NCBI GenBank assembly: GCA_047967505.1
Contig: CM106540.1
DNA length: 64,000 bases
Strand: one strand, 5' to 3'
Source of the DNA: Dipteris shenzhenensis
Lineage: Eukaryota; Polypodiophyta; Polypodiopsida; Gleicheniales
This document shows positions 1 through 11,318 of the stretch, piece after piece. The position numbers and the translations under genes are program-made. A model generated the notes under the pieces. That model saw only the letters and a list, made by a program, of their open reading frames with translations, searched no databases and was not told the origin of the DNA. Numbering within the stretch: position 1 is the stretch's first letter; each line of letters begins with the position of its first letter.

Positions 1-620
1 GCTCCTTGGATGCCGAACTCCAATGGATGCAAAACACTAGATGGCCCCTAGCCATAGCCACACACAACCACCTCGCCAATGCCTCTAGCATATCTTATCA
101 CCCTTTTGGAATTATTATACTATTTAATAGGGTGTATAGATCACTTCTTCACATGAAAACGACCTTGCTTAGTGAATTCACATCAGACGAAGTTCAATAT
201 CTTGATCAGGTGTCTGAAAAAGATATAGAAGTGCACGCAAAAATTTGTAACTCCACCGCACCACCCCAACCTAATGCTAATCCCTCCCCTAACTTGGGCA
301 TGCACAGTAACCACCACCACCACCACCCCGCCATAATCCCCAAGCACTCTCCTCCCATGGATCCACCACATCAAATCCCACACTACACCCACAAGGGGCC
401 TCCTGATCCATTCTGGAAAATGTGTTGGATCTCATAGAAGACTTGCTCATGGTGTACCTACAATAGAAATTATTTATGGAGTCTCCTATTCTGACACATG
501 ATCTAGGACCAGTGGAGGAAGAACCCCTTCCCTTTGATGACGATGACATCGACCTCCCACATCCGTCCTCCCCACATGTCACCCCTCCCTCTCCCCCGCA
601 GGTCTAGGAACTCCAAGATA
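1..620. other. unassigned edge sequence
   Basis: A 143-codon open frame on the plus strand (6-437) carries a His-rich stretch and a Pro-rich tail, but I recognise no domain, start context or partner exon. It sits beyond the end of the antisense Copia relic and may belong to an element cut by the window edge. I would not call it a gene. Confidence 0.3.
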
Positions 621-639
621 TGCCAGGCTACTCATGCAT

Positions 640-790
640 TTTCCAATGGTGTGAAACAATTGCCTTCTTATCCTTAAGCACAAGCACTAATTCCCAAGTT
701 CTGTTTGCATCTAGCGCAATAATTTTTCATCCATGGGGACTTCCCATTTGGCATTTGCAATAGCCTCATCAAAGCAAGTGGGCTCAACCT
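640..790 (-). pseudogene. start of Copia reverse transcriptase, decayed
   Basis: The minus-strand translation reads EPTCFDEAIANAKWE and then, in shifted frames, matches the conserved beginning of the Copia RT domain ([15 protein letters not shown] in the copy at about 39.6 kb). It joins almost directly to the sequence after the zinc knuckle, so protease and integrase are missing. Stops and frameshifts are present. Confidence 0.7.
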
Positions 791-888
791 CTTTAATCTC
801 CCATGACCGAATAAATCTGGTATTGCATCATGAATAGGTGTTCATTTCAATCATTACTAGTGGATGCATAGTTGCCTTGCTACAACTT

Positions 889-2018
889 CCCATTTTTTAT
901 GTCATTCTTCTTTCGATAGCAGTCTTTGACCCTATGGCCTCTTATCCCACATTCAACATAATTATTGTTGTTTAAGTTTTGGCCTTTCTGCCAGCCTCCA
1001 CGGCCTCTCTGGCTCCCCTACCTCTTTGGCCTCCTCGTCCACCTGCATGGGACTAATTTTCCTAATTTTGTTGATTCCTTCCTCAGACATGAGATCGGCC
1101 TCCTCTTCCCCTACCTCTACCTCTACTTGGATTGGAGTAGAAGATAGATTCCTTGGAAGTACCTGAAGATGATGCACCTCCAATTATTTGCTCTTCAAAG
1201 CAATCAATAAGGCAATCATCTCCTGAAAGTTAGGAAAATTCTCTTGGACACTAATGGAAGTCCAAAACTTGGCATCCTCCTTTCCAAGACCCTTCAAGGT
1301 CACTGAAACAAAATCATCATCTTCCACTGGTGCTCCAATGGAAGAAAGTGAATCTGCAAGTTTCTTCACTTTGTTGTGGTACTCGTTGATGCCCAGCTCG
1401 AGAGGTCTGCTCAAAAGTATGTAAATATAGCATGTGCGTTCAAGGGGTAGTATAGCATATGCGTTCAAGGGCCTATAAATGGACCCCTTACCTCTATACA
1501 AACTTACAATTTTTTTTCAATATCCCATTAAAAAATCCCTTAAGTAAAAATCTGTAAAATTTTGGATTTTTTTACATTAAAAAAACCCCTTCTATTGAAT
1601 GCACGTGCTATGTTACATATTTGTGAGTGGACCCCTCGAGATGTCGAGATTCTGCCTCTGCACATTATGCAACTCTTGCTTGAGCTGCATCTTACATGCT
1701 TGTGCATTTGTTAAGATTGTCCCATGCCTCCTTTGGCATCTTGGCTTCTTGAATATGCACTATCATCGTGTCTGTAATACTAACAAACAACCAATACATA
1801 ACCCTGCTAGTCTTTTCATGCCAAGTCTTCCACGCAGTCATTTGTTCTGATGTAGGAGTAGTTGGGGTGGAAGGCAATCCCGGTTCTGCTTCATCTCCTG
1901 TGATGAGTCCCAAGTAACATTTCCCCATGATGTAATTTGTCAATCTGAACTTCCATGCTTGGAAGTTATTACTGTTGAGCTTTTCGTCAACAATCTGTGA
2001 TAGACCATCACTTGACAT
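889..2018 (-). pseudogene. Copia gag relic
   Basis: Capsid-type Gag begins at an ATG at 2018 (MSSDGLSQIV) and aligns with the Gag that starts at 36843 (MASDSLSQIV). The NNFQAWKFR and MPKEAWD blocks are shared. The frame is broken by the inserted element at 1397-1640 and resumes with a KVKKLADSL block. The zinc knuckle has lost its first cysteine: the CYYC of the better copy aligns with YVEC here. Frame changes and stops show it is not functional. Confidence 0.8.
1397..1640. mobile_element. small TIR element, copy 1 (244 bp, MITE-like)
   Basis: Both ends are CTCGAG. The reverse complement of the left end and the right end align over about 49 bp with around 11 differences, sharing the words ATGCTAT, TTACATA and CTCGAG. 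The flanks are ATGCCCAG (1389-1396) and ATGTCGAG (1641-1648), an 8-bp target duplication matching at 6 of 8 sites. It lies inside a relic Copia gag, and removing it with one flank rejoins the expected Gag frame. The interior is AT-rich, has no coding capacity, and carries a partial second copy of the TIR-adjacent GAACGCATATGCTAT segment. It matches copies at 26724 and 57014. Confidence 0.8.
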
Positions 2019-2536
2019 TGGAAACCTACAAACAATAACCCAAAAATGCACACGCATAGCTTCTGGCTCACACATAAAATATTTATGAAACTAGCGAAAG
2101 TGGTATGCTACCACACAGTCACTTTCTGTGAATCTTTTGCATAAACGTACTACAGGAAATGTTTTGTCACTCCTAAAATCTCTGCAAAATAGGCATACAA
2201 CGAGTTTCTTCATGGCGTTCGCATTGAATGGCAGAACTTCAATGCACAATGAGAATACGACCTTTTTTGTATAATTGCTCAGTGAACTTGCAGCTACGAA
2301 CCGGGCCCCGAAATGAGATTAGATTGAAAATGTGGCATGACTAAGGGATTCTTGCTCTCCCCAAGGATATAATACCCTCTCGTTGCACCACGAAGGGCGT
2401 TCCTTGTTGCAACAATGCGGGGCTGTGGTCTGGCAGAGATATGCTTCCAAAATCAAAATGGAAAGTAGAAACAACTCCTCTTACCAAAATATCTTGCTCC
2501 CTTGAGCTCCTCAATGTGAACTGAGATTTGGTACCA

Positions 2537-2895
2537 TGTGAAGATATTGGGAGGAAGAAGAGGATGCTCACAAGAAGCTTTCTCACACATGAAACAAGAG
2601 GGGAAGGCTAATACAAAGGTGAAGGTTAAAAAACTCTTTCTCCTTCTTACTTGTTGAAAGCCAACGAATGCAATACAAAGTATAGATGATAACCTATATC
2701 TTGGTTAACCAAACTCAATCTAACTATACTAGTGGCATGCTAGCTAAGCCACTAGCTGCATGTCGACACACATAGCTATCATACAGCTGTATTCAGATAT
2801 GGTGTACCAACCACATCTCACCCAACATGTCGGTGACATCAATGCACAACCCTCACCCTGGCATCTCATGATGCGTAGAGCTTGATATCTCAACA
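2537..2895 (-). repeat. 5' LTR of the Copia relic
   Basis: On the minus strand it opens TGTTGAGATATC and aligns with the LTRs at 35949 and 41168 through shared words such as GATGCCAGGGTGA, ATGTCACCGAC and GTGTGAGAAAGC. The primer site next to it (2523-2536, minus) reads TGGTACCAAATCTC, a degraded form of the TGGTATCAGAGC found in the better-preserved copy. Confidence 0.85.
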
Positions 2896-3199
2896 CTGTG
2901 CAACCAAAAAAGGGGACCACATAACAGTAAATGCTTGGGGTTATGCCTTGAAGACATAGTCAATTATTGACACAAAAGTTTTGCGTGCAAGACACCTCTT
3001 GCTGAGGTATGTCTTGCTCTGAAAGCAAAGGTTAAGTGCATTAGTTGCACCCACTATGTGTGAGAATATTTGCAAATTTTAGACAGTTTGCAGAGATGAC
3101 TTCCAAACAGCATGTTGAAAGATCTCATAAGGGAATGGTAAAGAATGTTCAAGTTAGTCAGACCGTGGGTACATAGATAAATAGGAAAAATGCCTCTAC

Positions 3200-3870
3200 A
3201 AAGAGTTACTTTCTCAGTTGGCAAAGGCTAGAAGGAACCCACTACTTTGTAGAATTGATCATTCTCAAATAGAAGGGGGAAAACAACAAGCCCATTTTGA
3301 GGCTACTCAAAAACAGACCCCAAAGAAAAGAACCCCATACCCTAGCTCTTCCTCTTCTTCAGAAGCAATATCCAGGAAGAGTAGGAAACCTCATAAGGAG
3401 GTTGAGAAAAAGAGATAGATGAGCAAGGAGAAGAACCACATGCTAAGAAGAAGAAGACCAAGCATCTCCACGAGTCCTTTAGTTCTTCTTCTTCAACTAG
3501 TTCTACCTCCTCATCATCCATTTCAGCCTCTTCTTCATCTTCTTTGACTCAGGATAGTAAGAAGAAAAAATATCAATCAAAACATGCAGTAGCAGTAGCT
3601 AAGGCTACACAGAAGGGCAAGAATTAGAGCTTTAAGGAGGGTGGAAAGTTCGTGAAATTTGCCACCTCTAATGGCCACCATGGTCACACATAAAAGTCTT
3701 TGTAGTTCATCATGCAATTTGATGTTGCCTTGGGGATAGAAAATTTCCAAGAGTTCTCTAAGATGTGCATGGTGAGTTTGCACTTGATAGCCATGACAAG
3801 TGCATGGCGGATTGCGAAACTGGCAATGGGGTCTGCCCCGACCTCTTGAAAGGAATTTTATAAACAGTCC
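3200..3870 (+). pseudogene. decayed Ty3/gypsy-type gag fragment
   Basis: From about 3429 one frame gives a Lys/Ser-rich linker followed by FIMQFDVALGIENFQEFSK and then a LHLIAMTSAWRIAKL block. This fits the retrotransposon gag (PF03732-like) pattern of a QFD...AFG start followed by a tryptophan-containing helix. At least four in-frame stops interrupt it (after GKN, after GHT, after KSL and after APTS). No LTR, protease or RT is attached. The 300 bp before it (2896-3190) hold nothing I recognise. Confidence 0.6.
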
Positions 3871-3888
3871 ATGCCAAATCGATTCTTT

Positions 3889-4090
3889 ATATAGCTTTTC
3901 ATGGCTCCCATTGAAGAGATCAAGAATTGCTTAGCAAATCTTACAACTTAGCAAATTGCTTAGTACTTCAGTAATAAGTACTAAGAAGTCCTTATTTTAC
4001 CATTGAGACCAAGCAAATAGATGCTCTATATAGTTTTTCATGGCTCCCATTGAAGAGATCAAGCATTTCTGAGCAAATCTTACAGCTGCA
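3889..4090 (+). repeat. direct repeat, about 62 bp, two copies
   Basis: A block containing TTTTCATGGCTCCCATTGAA, GAGATCAAG and AGCAAATCTTAC occurs at about 3889-3950 and 4027-4090, roughly 138 bp apart, with a few mismatches. The surrounding 3870-4500 has no recognisable gene. Confidence 0.75.
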
Positions 4091-4580
4091 TTGTACCATT
4101 ATCTAAGGCCTCAAGAGCTAGTAGGGGCCATTACATCATAGATTTAATGCTTTCTTTAGTGGCCCAGCCTTGGCATTATACCATTAAACTAGCATAACCT
4201 TCTCAATATTCTTTGCATGACATGCCAATCAATGTGCCATGCTTGCCTAAATCTTTGGATTATCTATTGAGACCATGCTACTTACAGTTGTTGTAGCTCA
4301 TCCAACTTGGACCTCAAGGGACACTCTAAAAAAACCCCATATAGACTTTGAGTTGTAGTAGAGCAAATATAGCCTTTCATAGACTCTCCATACGGTACCA
4401 TAGCTTCTAGACCAAATGCCATCCAAAAATGGAGTAATATTGGTGGTTACCTTCATCTCCCACTCACTGAGTGTGTGCATCAAGCGAGTTTTGGAGTGAG
4501 TTTTTTTTGGCAACCAACATATTTTTGTTCCACTTATTCCACTTGTGACACCTCTCTCTCTCTCCTTAATGCTCTCTCAA

Positions 4581-4594
4581 GCACACAGTATAAT

Positions 4595-4679
<85 letters not shown>

Positions 4680-5125
4680 ACCATTGTAATTCCCCTTCCT
4701 CCTTGCCTCTCTTTCTCTCCCTCTCCCTCTCTCTCTCCCTCTCCCTCCCTCCCTCTCTCTCTCTCTCTCTCTCTGAAGCAACCACTGTAATTCCCCTTCC
4801 TCCCTTCTTCTCTTTATCTCCCTCTCTCCGTGACACCTCAGACTCCGTGACACCTGGACTTGTATCTTTGCATTGGCATATTGTACTCATCCCCCCATTT
4901 TGCACCCAGGGGCGGTTTCCTTGCATCTAGTTTACTTTGTATTTAGGCTCAGATTTGACATTATGTACTTTCACTTGCATTGTATTGCGTAGCACTTAGA
5001 TGATATTCGACGATGCCTCTTCTTTGTGGCACGTTGATTTTGTGCTATCTTGTATGCAGAGTTCTTGATGTCCCATGGGCCCATTTTGGCCTTTAGTGGA
5101 CAATAATACACTTTCTTTCTTTCTT

Positions 5126-5167
<42 letters not shown>

Positions 5168-5245
5168 AAGCAACCATTGCAATTCCCCTTCCTCCCTCTC
5201 TCTCTCTCTCTCTCTCTCTCAACCAATATAATTCCCCTCCCTCCC

Positions 5246-5292
<47 letters not shown>

Positions 5293-5336
5293 GTTCTCTC
5301 TCTCTCTCTCTCTTCTTCTTCTTCTTCTTGTCTCTC

Positions 5337-5375
<39 letters not shown>

Positions 5376-5450
5376 CTACCAGTATGATTCCCCTCCCTCC
5401 CTCCCTCCCTCCCTCCCTCCCTCCCTCCGTCTCTCTCTCTCTCTCTCTCA
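4581..5450 (+). repeat. higher-order (CT)n array with a recurring spacer
   Basis: Long CT tracts (longest about 4597-4676) alternate with a conserved spacer of the form AAGCAACCATTGTAATTCCC followed by a CCTCC-rich tail. The spacer occurs at about 4579, 4675, 4775, 5167, 5220 and 5372. Long Leu-Ser and Arg-Glu reading frames here are artefacts of the dinucleotide repeat. Confidence 0.9.
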
Positions 5451-6989
5451 TGTTTTACCTACTATTTTTGTCAAGTATAGGTTTTGATCGTATCATCATT
5501 AATATAGTGGTTGGAATTCAGGCTTAAAACTTACGACTTTTGGGATTTCTACTTTTGACATATATGCCATATGTTCTATTACCTTTTGGAATTTTGTGAC
5601 TTGCCAATATTTACCATTTCTCTTTGATTTTAAAATTTTCATTATTGCTTATTGTTAACTTCTAAGAGATTGTCATATGTATTATGCACTATGATTTAAG
5701 TTGCGATTGCGACTAGGCTTTAAGTTGTAGGATTCTATGTGTTCAAGTCGAAACCCCCGTGCTAATGTGGCATTTCCTCAATTCAGCCCTCCTAAAAATC
5801 TTGAAACATTTCCATTTTTGTTTTTGTTTTCCAATTCCTTGTTTCTATTTCCCCTATCGATCGTGTAGTGTATAGAGCTATGCAAAGCTATAGTAGTAAT
5901 TATAGGTGCTAAACATCTCCAAGAAAAAGGCAAGACCAATAGGGTTGATAGGTGCATACAAGGAGTAGGACTTGGACCTACAATAGACCCTAGTTTGGGG
6001 AAAATCAAGGCTTAGGCTAGTTGCTAGATGCCACATGGCTAGGCAAGACTACTAGGGCAGCCTTGGACCTACAATAGACCCTAGTTTGGGGAAGATCAAG
6101 GCTTAGGCCAGTGGTTGTCTATTGGAGGCAGTACATCAATTTTAGGGATGCAAAATTTGACTAGTTCAAGTTTGACACATTCAATTTTATGGATGGGATT
6201 TTCCCCTATATAAGGGTCCATTTTGGGCTCATAAGACATCCTCGGTTATACCCTCTATTATGAATTCCTTTTGATGTGTATACCCTCTGTTATGTGATTT
6301 TCCAACAAATAGGGTAGATGACTGGTGAGAAAAAGAGCCTAGAGATAGCCAGGAAAGAAGCAAGAAGAAAGGTCAAGAATGTTCCTATTTGGAATATCTC
6401 CAAAGGGCTAGATGGGTTTAGCTCCCCACGTAGCAACCTATGTGCTACCCATGTGGCAAACCCTTATCCTCTCATTTGATGTTTGTATGCTTCCCACACG
6501 GCAACCAATAATCTAATGATGTGGTAGCCCTATTCTCCAGTCATCCAACACACACTGTTCACCATCAATATCAGCACAACAGCCACCCCCTAGTGACTCA
6601 CTTGTGTTTATAATAAATGCTTAGTGTTTTACCTTTGAGATATTGTGACATCAGAGAATTGAACTCCAAGCGGAGCCAAATGGTTTTCCCACCAAGAATC
6701 CATCCTTCTTGACAATTTAGTAATGAAGATGAACAATGCATTTTAAGCAAATCCATATGATTCTTGAAACATAACAAAAAGATTATACCTTTCAAACCTC
6801 CCCAATCTCATCTAGCAACATTTCCTCATTTTTAGATTTTGAAAGTTCTATCTCTATAATTATAAGAGGATTACCAAAAAGCAAGCGAAGAAAAGCAAGC
6901 GAGCCCAAAAAAGTGAGCGAAAAATCAAACTCAATATTAAGAGATAATGAATTAAAATATACAATTTCACTCCCATCAAATTTCATTAG
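5451..6989. other. no gene seen
   Basis: AT-rich non-coding sequence with only short chance reading frames. The one structural item is the duplicated 48-mer listed separately. Confidence 0.6.
5971..6109 (+). repeat. duplicated 48-bp block
   Basis: The block beginning CTTGGACCTACAATAGACCC and ending AAGGCTTAGGC is at 5971-6018 and again at 6062-6109, with a single mismatch. Confidence 0.9.
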
Positions 6990-7290
6990 TATTTTCTACA
7001 CTATCCCCACATCATTTTCATCTGCTTCATCACAATTATTCCCATTTTCTTCGTTATCACCTCCCTGTTGTTGAATGGCATCATTATTATTGGTGCTTGT
7101 GTCTTCTTCATGTTTGTAAAAGCCTTGATCATTTGTGGTTGTGTCTTTATGATGATCATCATCCACATATGCACCTTCAAAAATATGTCTCCCATGAGGA
7201 TTTACATGTACTGCATACAACCATTTCTCCTCATTTGCATCTTTGTGAAAGAATGCCTATTGAAAATGCTTAGGAAACACAAACTAGCCT
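6990..7290 (-). pseudogene. possible CACTA-element DUF4216 C-terminal scrap
   Basis: The minus-strand translation gives FVFPKHFQ, a stop, then AFFHKDANEEKW and AVHVNPHGRHIF, followed by an Asp/Asn-rich tail. This fits the end of the DUF4216 region in plant CACTA (En/Spm) proteins: a DPFVF..Q..QVFY..D block, then a W..V...PR block and an acidic tail. It is broken by a stop. A more upstream piece of the same domain type is embedded at 43475-43815. The assignment rests on motif memory only. Confidence 0.4.
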
Positions 7291-8391
7291 ATGTCATGCA
7301 ATTTAGAGACATTTTGCATGTGGATAGCTTCTACAGAGTGGAAGGTGCTGTTGTTGTGAACCCAAAGTCTACTAGTAAAGGTGGCACATATTCAATTTTG
7401 CTCCATGTGGATGCTTCAACAAATATTTTGAAAGGAGAATCATTCAGTGGGAGACTAAGCATATTTGCTGATTTGAAGATACCTGACTATGTCCCTTGGG
7501 TGTCTACATTAATCAAGATACGGGAGGGGACAATCTCTAGTGTCATGGGGGCGATTTCATTCGTCATCATAAAAACCTGACAAGGTTCTCGCTAACCAAA
7601 TAATGATAGCAAATGGCACTCGAAAGTAAGACTGTGCATCAGTAAAGCCACTTGCTTGCATCCTCTATTGTTTTCTTTGTGTTTGCATGTGAGCTGTCTA
7701 ACGTACACCTCATTTTGTACTTGCAGTCATCTTTCATAGGAGAATGTAGGAGCTATTTGACACAGCTTGTGCAAGAGTTCAATAAAGAAGGCATTGTCAT
7801 GTACACACTAAAGTGTCCTATCTCAAGGGCAGAAACACACTTGTTGTTTTTTACTTTTCTATCTTGGCCAACATACCAGCAACAAGCAAACACCTAGAAT
7901 TACAGCAAGCCTTTGTGACACAAGTTGCTAATCTTGGATATGGCCAATGGGTAATTTCATTTGTACATTTGACCACAAACCACAAGCATAACCTAGTTTC
8001 ATACTGAATTGTTGCAGTGTGTTAAGGTGACTGGATTGCTTCAATTTCAAGACATCAACAAGGAGTTGGTTGAGTATTAATGCTCAATTTGCAATGGCAC
8101 CCGTGTTAGCCATGACCTAAGGCATCCGTTTTGCTATTCATGCAACAAAGCAAATACTGTTTGTCAAGTTCCATTGTTAAAGGGGCGTATACTTGCTTGT
8201 GAAGCTGATGATATATATGTGCAAGTTCGTAGCACACATGTTGACACTGTCTTGGGCCTGAACACTCCATTTGCGGACTTGCACAAGGATAGCATTGTTG
8301 AGGCATGCACGATTGTGCATGACAATCGACCTAATGGTGTTTTCATTATTAGCAATTTTGGCTTTGTCATAGACTTTGAGCCAATTGTGTA
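7290..8391 (+). pseudogene. unrecognised intron-containing gene remnant
   Basis: Several plus-strand stretches look coding and are bounded by plausible splice sites. They are an open block to about 7560; a block opened by TTGCAG at about 7727 (SFIGECRSYLTQLVQEF); a 45-nt block opened by ACAG at about 7899 and closed by GTAATT (QAFVTQVANLGYGQW); and a block opened by TTGCAG at 8017 running to a TAA at 8391. The last contains a CxxC...CxxC pattern (CSICN, CYSCN) reminiscent of a zinc ribbon, then a beta-rich region ending FGFVIDFEPIV. A TAA lies in frame just before the first CxxC, so it is probably broken. I do not recognise the family; an OB-fold/zinc-ribbon protein is only a guess. Confidence 0.35.
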
Positions 8392-9696
8392 ATCATCAAC
8401 AAGTTCTTCAAAGTGCAGACAAAAAAACTTTCAAGAAACTATTCTCCTAACTTTCATAATAATGTATTGAAACATGGCCATTGCTTCTTCTTTGTAAAAC
8501 ATTGTCTGTGCTAAATGGATGATCTATAGCAAACCCATATGTACAATTTGCCAAGAATACATACGTTTAAACTTGGCCATCCAAACATTGTTGATGTGGT
8601 CACTTGCATTAGTGCTCTTTTGCCATGCTACACATACGAATCCCTCCTTTCACTTCTATGTAACTCAATTTTCATAGATGGTGTTGATCAACGAAGTGTT
8701 TGGCATGCTTTGGCAAGTACAACCAAAGAAACAAAGCTGTTTACTTTGCACAGAGACTATGTAGCAAGCTTAATTTCACAGCCATTCTCAATCGTATTCG
8801 TACTAGAGTAGTGGAGACAAAATCTGACATCATGCACTTGAATGACCCGTTGTGCCATAGCCCAATTGATAAGCAAACAATTCCACACCTTTCTACAAAA
8901 ACGTGGCAAAAAAAAAGCACAACAATGATGTTTTCAACATGCTACAAACCAATCCACATATATTCTTCGCACGACTGATACCCACCATAAAACATGCAAC
9001 AAGACTATTGAATTGCTTGCTGACCCAAGAGCCACAGCAAGCTTTCATGTTGTGCTTAAGTGAAAGCCAAAAATGATAGTGGAACTTTGTTTTGGCAACC
9101 CAGACATTGCATACGGTCTTCGTAATGGAGTGGTTGGAATATTCTAGCACTCTATGCTTCAAAGACAACAAAACATTGCTTGGGTTCTTTTCAACAACCC
9201 ACAGTCTGGATGAAGAGCACGAGCAAACAATTCATTCCTCTACAACAATCAAATCCCATCACCTTGGACCCCAATAATACACTGTATTCAAAAATTTTGG
9301 ACTTTAGTAAAGTGCAATTTTAGAACTGGACTAAATAAAAGTCCAAATGTTTTGAAAAAATATTGAAAAAAATATTGCAAATATTGTTTGAAAATTTAGA
9401 CATCTACTTGCATAGAGTAATTTTAATCATTGGAGTCATGAGAAGATAAGTGCTCCCTTAGAAAGAGTTAGTGGCAAGTGCTCCCTTAGAGAGAGTTGCT
9501 GGTAATGCTCACTATTAAAACATTAAATCAAAGAATTAAGACAATAATTTACACTTGCATAAAGTAGTGACTCAATTACTTGCAAAGTAATAATCGTCCT
9601 TGGACACATGAGAAGAGAAGTGTTCTCACAGAGAGGTGGTGTACATATACACCTTTTTTAAATTGGTGTTTTAATTTACTGAGGTTGTGGTTCTCT
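8392..9696. other. no confident gene
   Basis: Open frames at 8539-8811 and 8700-8978 overlap each other and match nothing I know. They could be further decayed exons of the 7.3-8.4 kb remnant. A short direct repeat (AAGTGCTCCCTTAGA) occurs twice near 9450-9490. Confidence 0.35.
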
Positions 9697-9944
9697 TCTT
9701 TTGTCCTCTTAAAGTCTTTGATTTTCTACAATCCATCTTGGTTGGTACTGATGATTTGCTCCATGTAAGGGATCACGTGAAAAACATCCATCTATGCAAC
9801 AAATTCTTCTTCTTCTTCTTCTTGTGTTAAAGGTTGTACTTCTATTCTTTTCTCCACTGAAAGTCTTTGATTTTCTATAAACCAATCTAGATTGGTACCG
9901 ATCATTTGCTCCACGTAAGGGATCACTTGAAAAACATCCATCTC
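9697..9944 (+). repeat. tandem direct repeat, about 100 bp, two copies
   Basis: The block running from AAAGTCTTTGATTTTCTA to GAAAAACATCCATCT is present at about 9697-9793 and again at 9841-9944 with scattered mismatches. Confidence 0.8.
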
Positions 9945-11310
9945 CATCATGAAAAAAAGATTATGTAAAAGTAAAATCTTAAAAAATAAAGTTATATTAG
10001 AGCTTCATTTTCAAATTTTCAAGTTTAACATATTCAAATACATAGGTTTTAATTTACAAATATATAATTAAATAAGTTTTAATTTATATTTAAAATTAAT
10101 ATAAGTTTAAAAATCCAATTAACCTAACTTAAATCAATATTAATATGCTTATAGTTTGACTTTAAATATACTTATAATTTAAATAAATATATGCAATAAA
10201 TTCAAAGTAATAAATATAGACCTTGCATATTTATTTAAATTAATTGTTAAAATTTTGAATACCATGTTGAAAGAAAATTTTTGAATACTAAATATATGCC
10301 TTAAATTTTTATTTTAATTGTAAGTATAATTCAAAGTAAGTAGTATATCTAATATATTCACCTAATAGTCACTAGATGTATTCCAAACCTATATAATACT
10401 TATGCATATTCTTATTCTTATACATTATAATATTTTAAAATCTAATACTTATACTATAAACTAATGTACATAACATACGTATATTTTAAATTATGTATTC
10501 TTATAATTTAAATAAATATATGCTTGATATTTGAAAACTTATTTAAATCAACTTTATAATTGTAATACCTTATATCAATATACCTTAATTGGCCTAACCA
10601 AATTAACTTAACTAAATTAGATCAACCAACTTCATTAAGATATTTATGTTTAATTTACTATGTTAAGTTCACTAAAATAATTTAATCAAAAGAACTAGAT
10701 TAAATTAATTTATTAGATTTTTAATTAATTTAATTAAATTAATTAATATAAATAAAACTAATAATGTTCTACTTTACTAAATTAAATTAATTTATCAAAG
10801 TTAGACTATCAAAATGAATTTAATTAATTAAACTACGTTAGATAGTTTAATTACGTTTTAATGCAACTTAAATTACTAAGGTTAATTGGATTTACTAAGT
10901 AATTTATTGGATTAGACATTTAATTTAATTAATTAAACTGTGTTAATTATGCAATTTGAAGTAACTATGCTACTTGCATTTACTAAATTGAACTAATTTA
11001 TCTATTTAAATTAAATTAAACTAGTTATATTTTCAATAATAAAATTGATTTAATGAAATTATTTTAGATAAATCAATTAAATTCATTAAATTTAACTAAA
11101 TTGATTATATCTAATTAACTATGTTAAGTTCACTATAATAATTCAATCAAACTATTTAAATTAGTTTAATTGATAACATTTTATTTATGTAAACTAAATC
11201 TAATTAGATTAAATCAAACTAATCATGTTTTTAATTTACTAAATTAAATTAATATATTTTAGTTAAACTATCAAAATTAATTTAAATAATTAAGCTACTT
11301 TAGATAGTTC
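9945..11310. other. extremely AT-rich block
   Basis: About 1.35 kb composed largely of A and T, with the word TTAAATTAATTTA and its variants recurring on both strands. There are no reading frames of note. It could be a scaffold-attachment-like region or a decayed satellite; the sequence alone does not decide. Confidence 0.7.
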
Positions 11311-11318
11311 AAGTAAGT

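Larger units (their letters stand above)
621..2895 (-). mobile_element. truncated Copia LTR-retrotransposon relic
   Basis: Read on the minus strand this is an LTR (2895-2537), a degenerate primer site, a roughly 0.5-kb leader, gag from 2018, a zinc knuckle near 890-955, and then directly the start of the Copia reverse transcriptase near 790-640. It is the same family as the fuller copy at 35949-41519: LTR, leader length and gag residues align throughout. Compared with that copy, the protease, integrase and intervening region (about 1.8 kb) are deleted and there is no second LTR. A small inverted-repeat element (1397-1640) splits gag. It is clearly older than the 36-41 kb copy, judging by divergence and lesions. 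Confidence 0.85.

Noticed and set aside
4475-5527. Long Leu-Ser-rich and Arg-Glu-rich reading frames on both strands
   Set aside because: They are direct translations of (CT)n/(GA)n repeats with no start context or domain. The same applies to 27020-27214 and 54840-55139.
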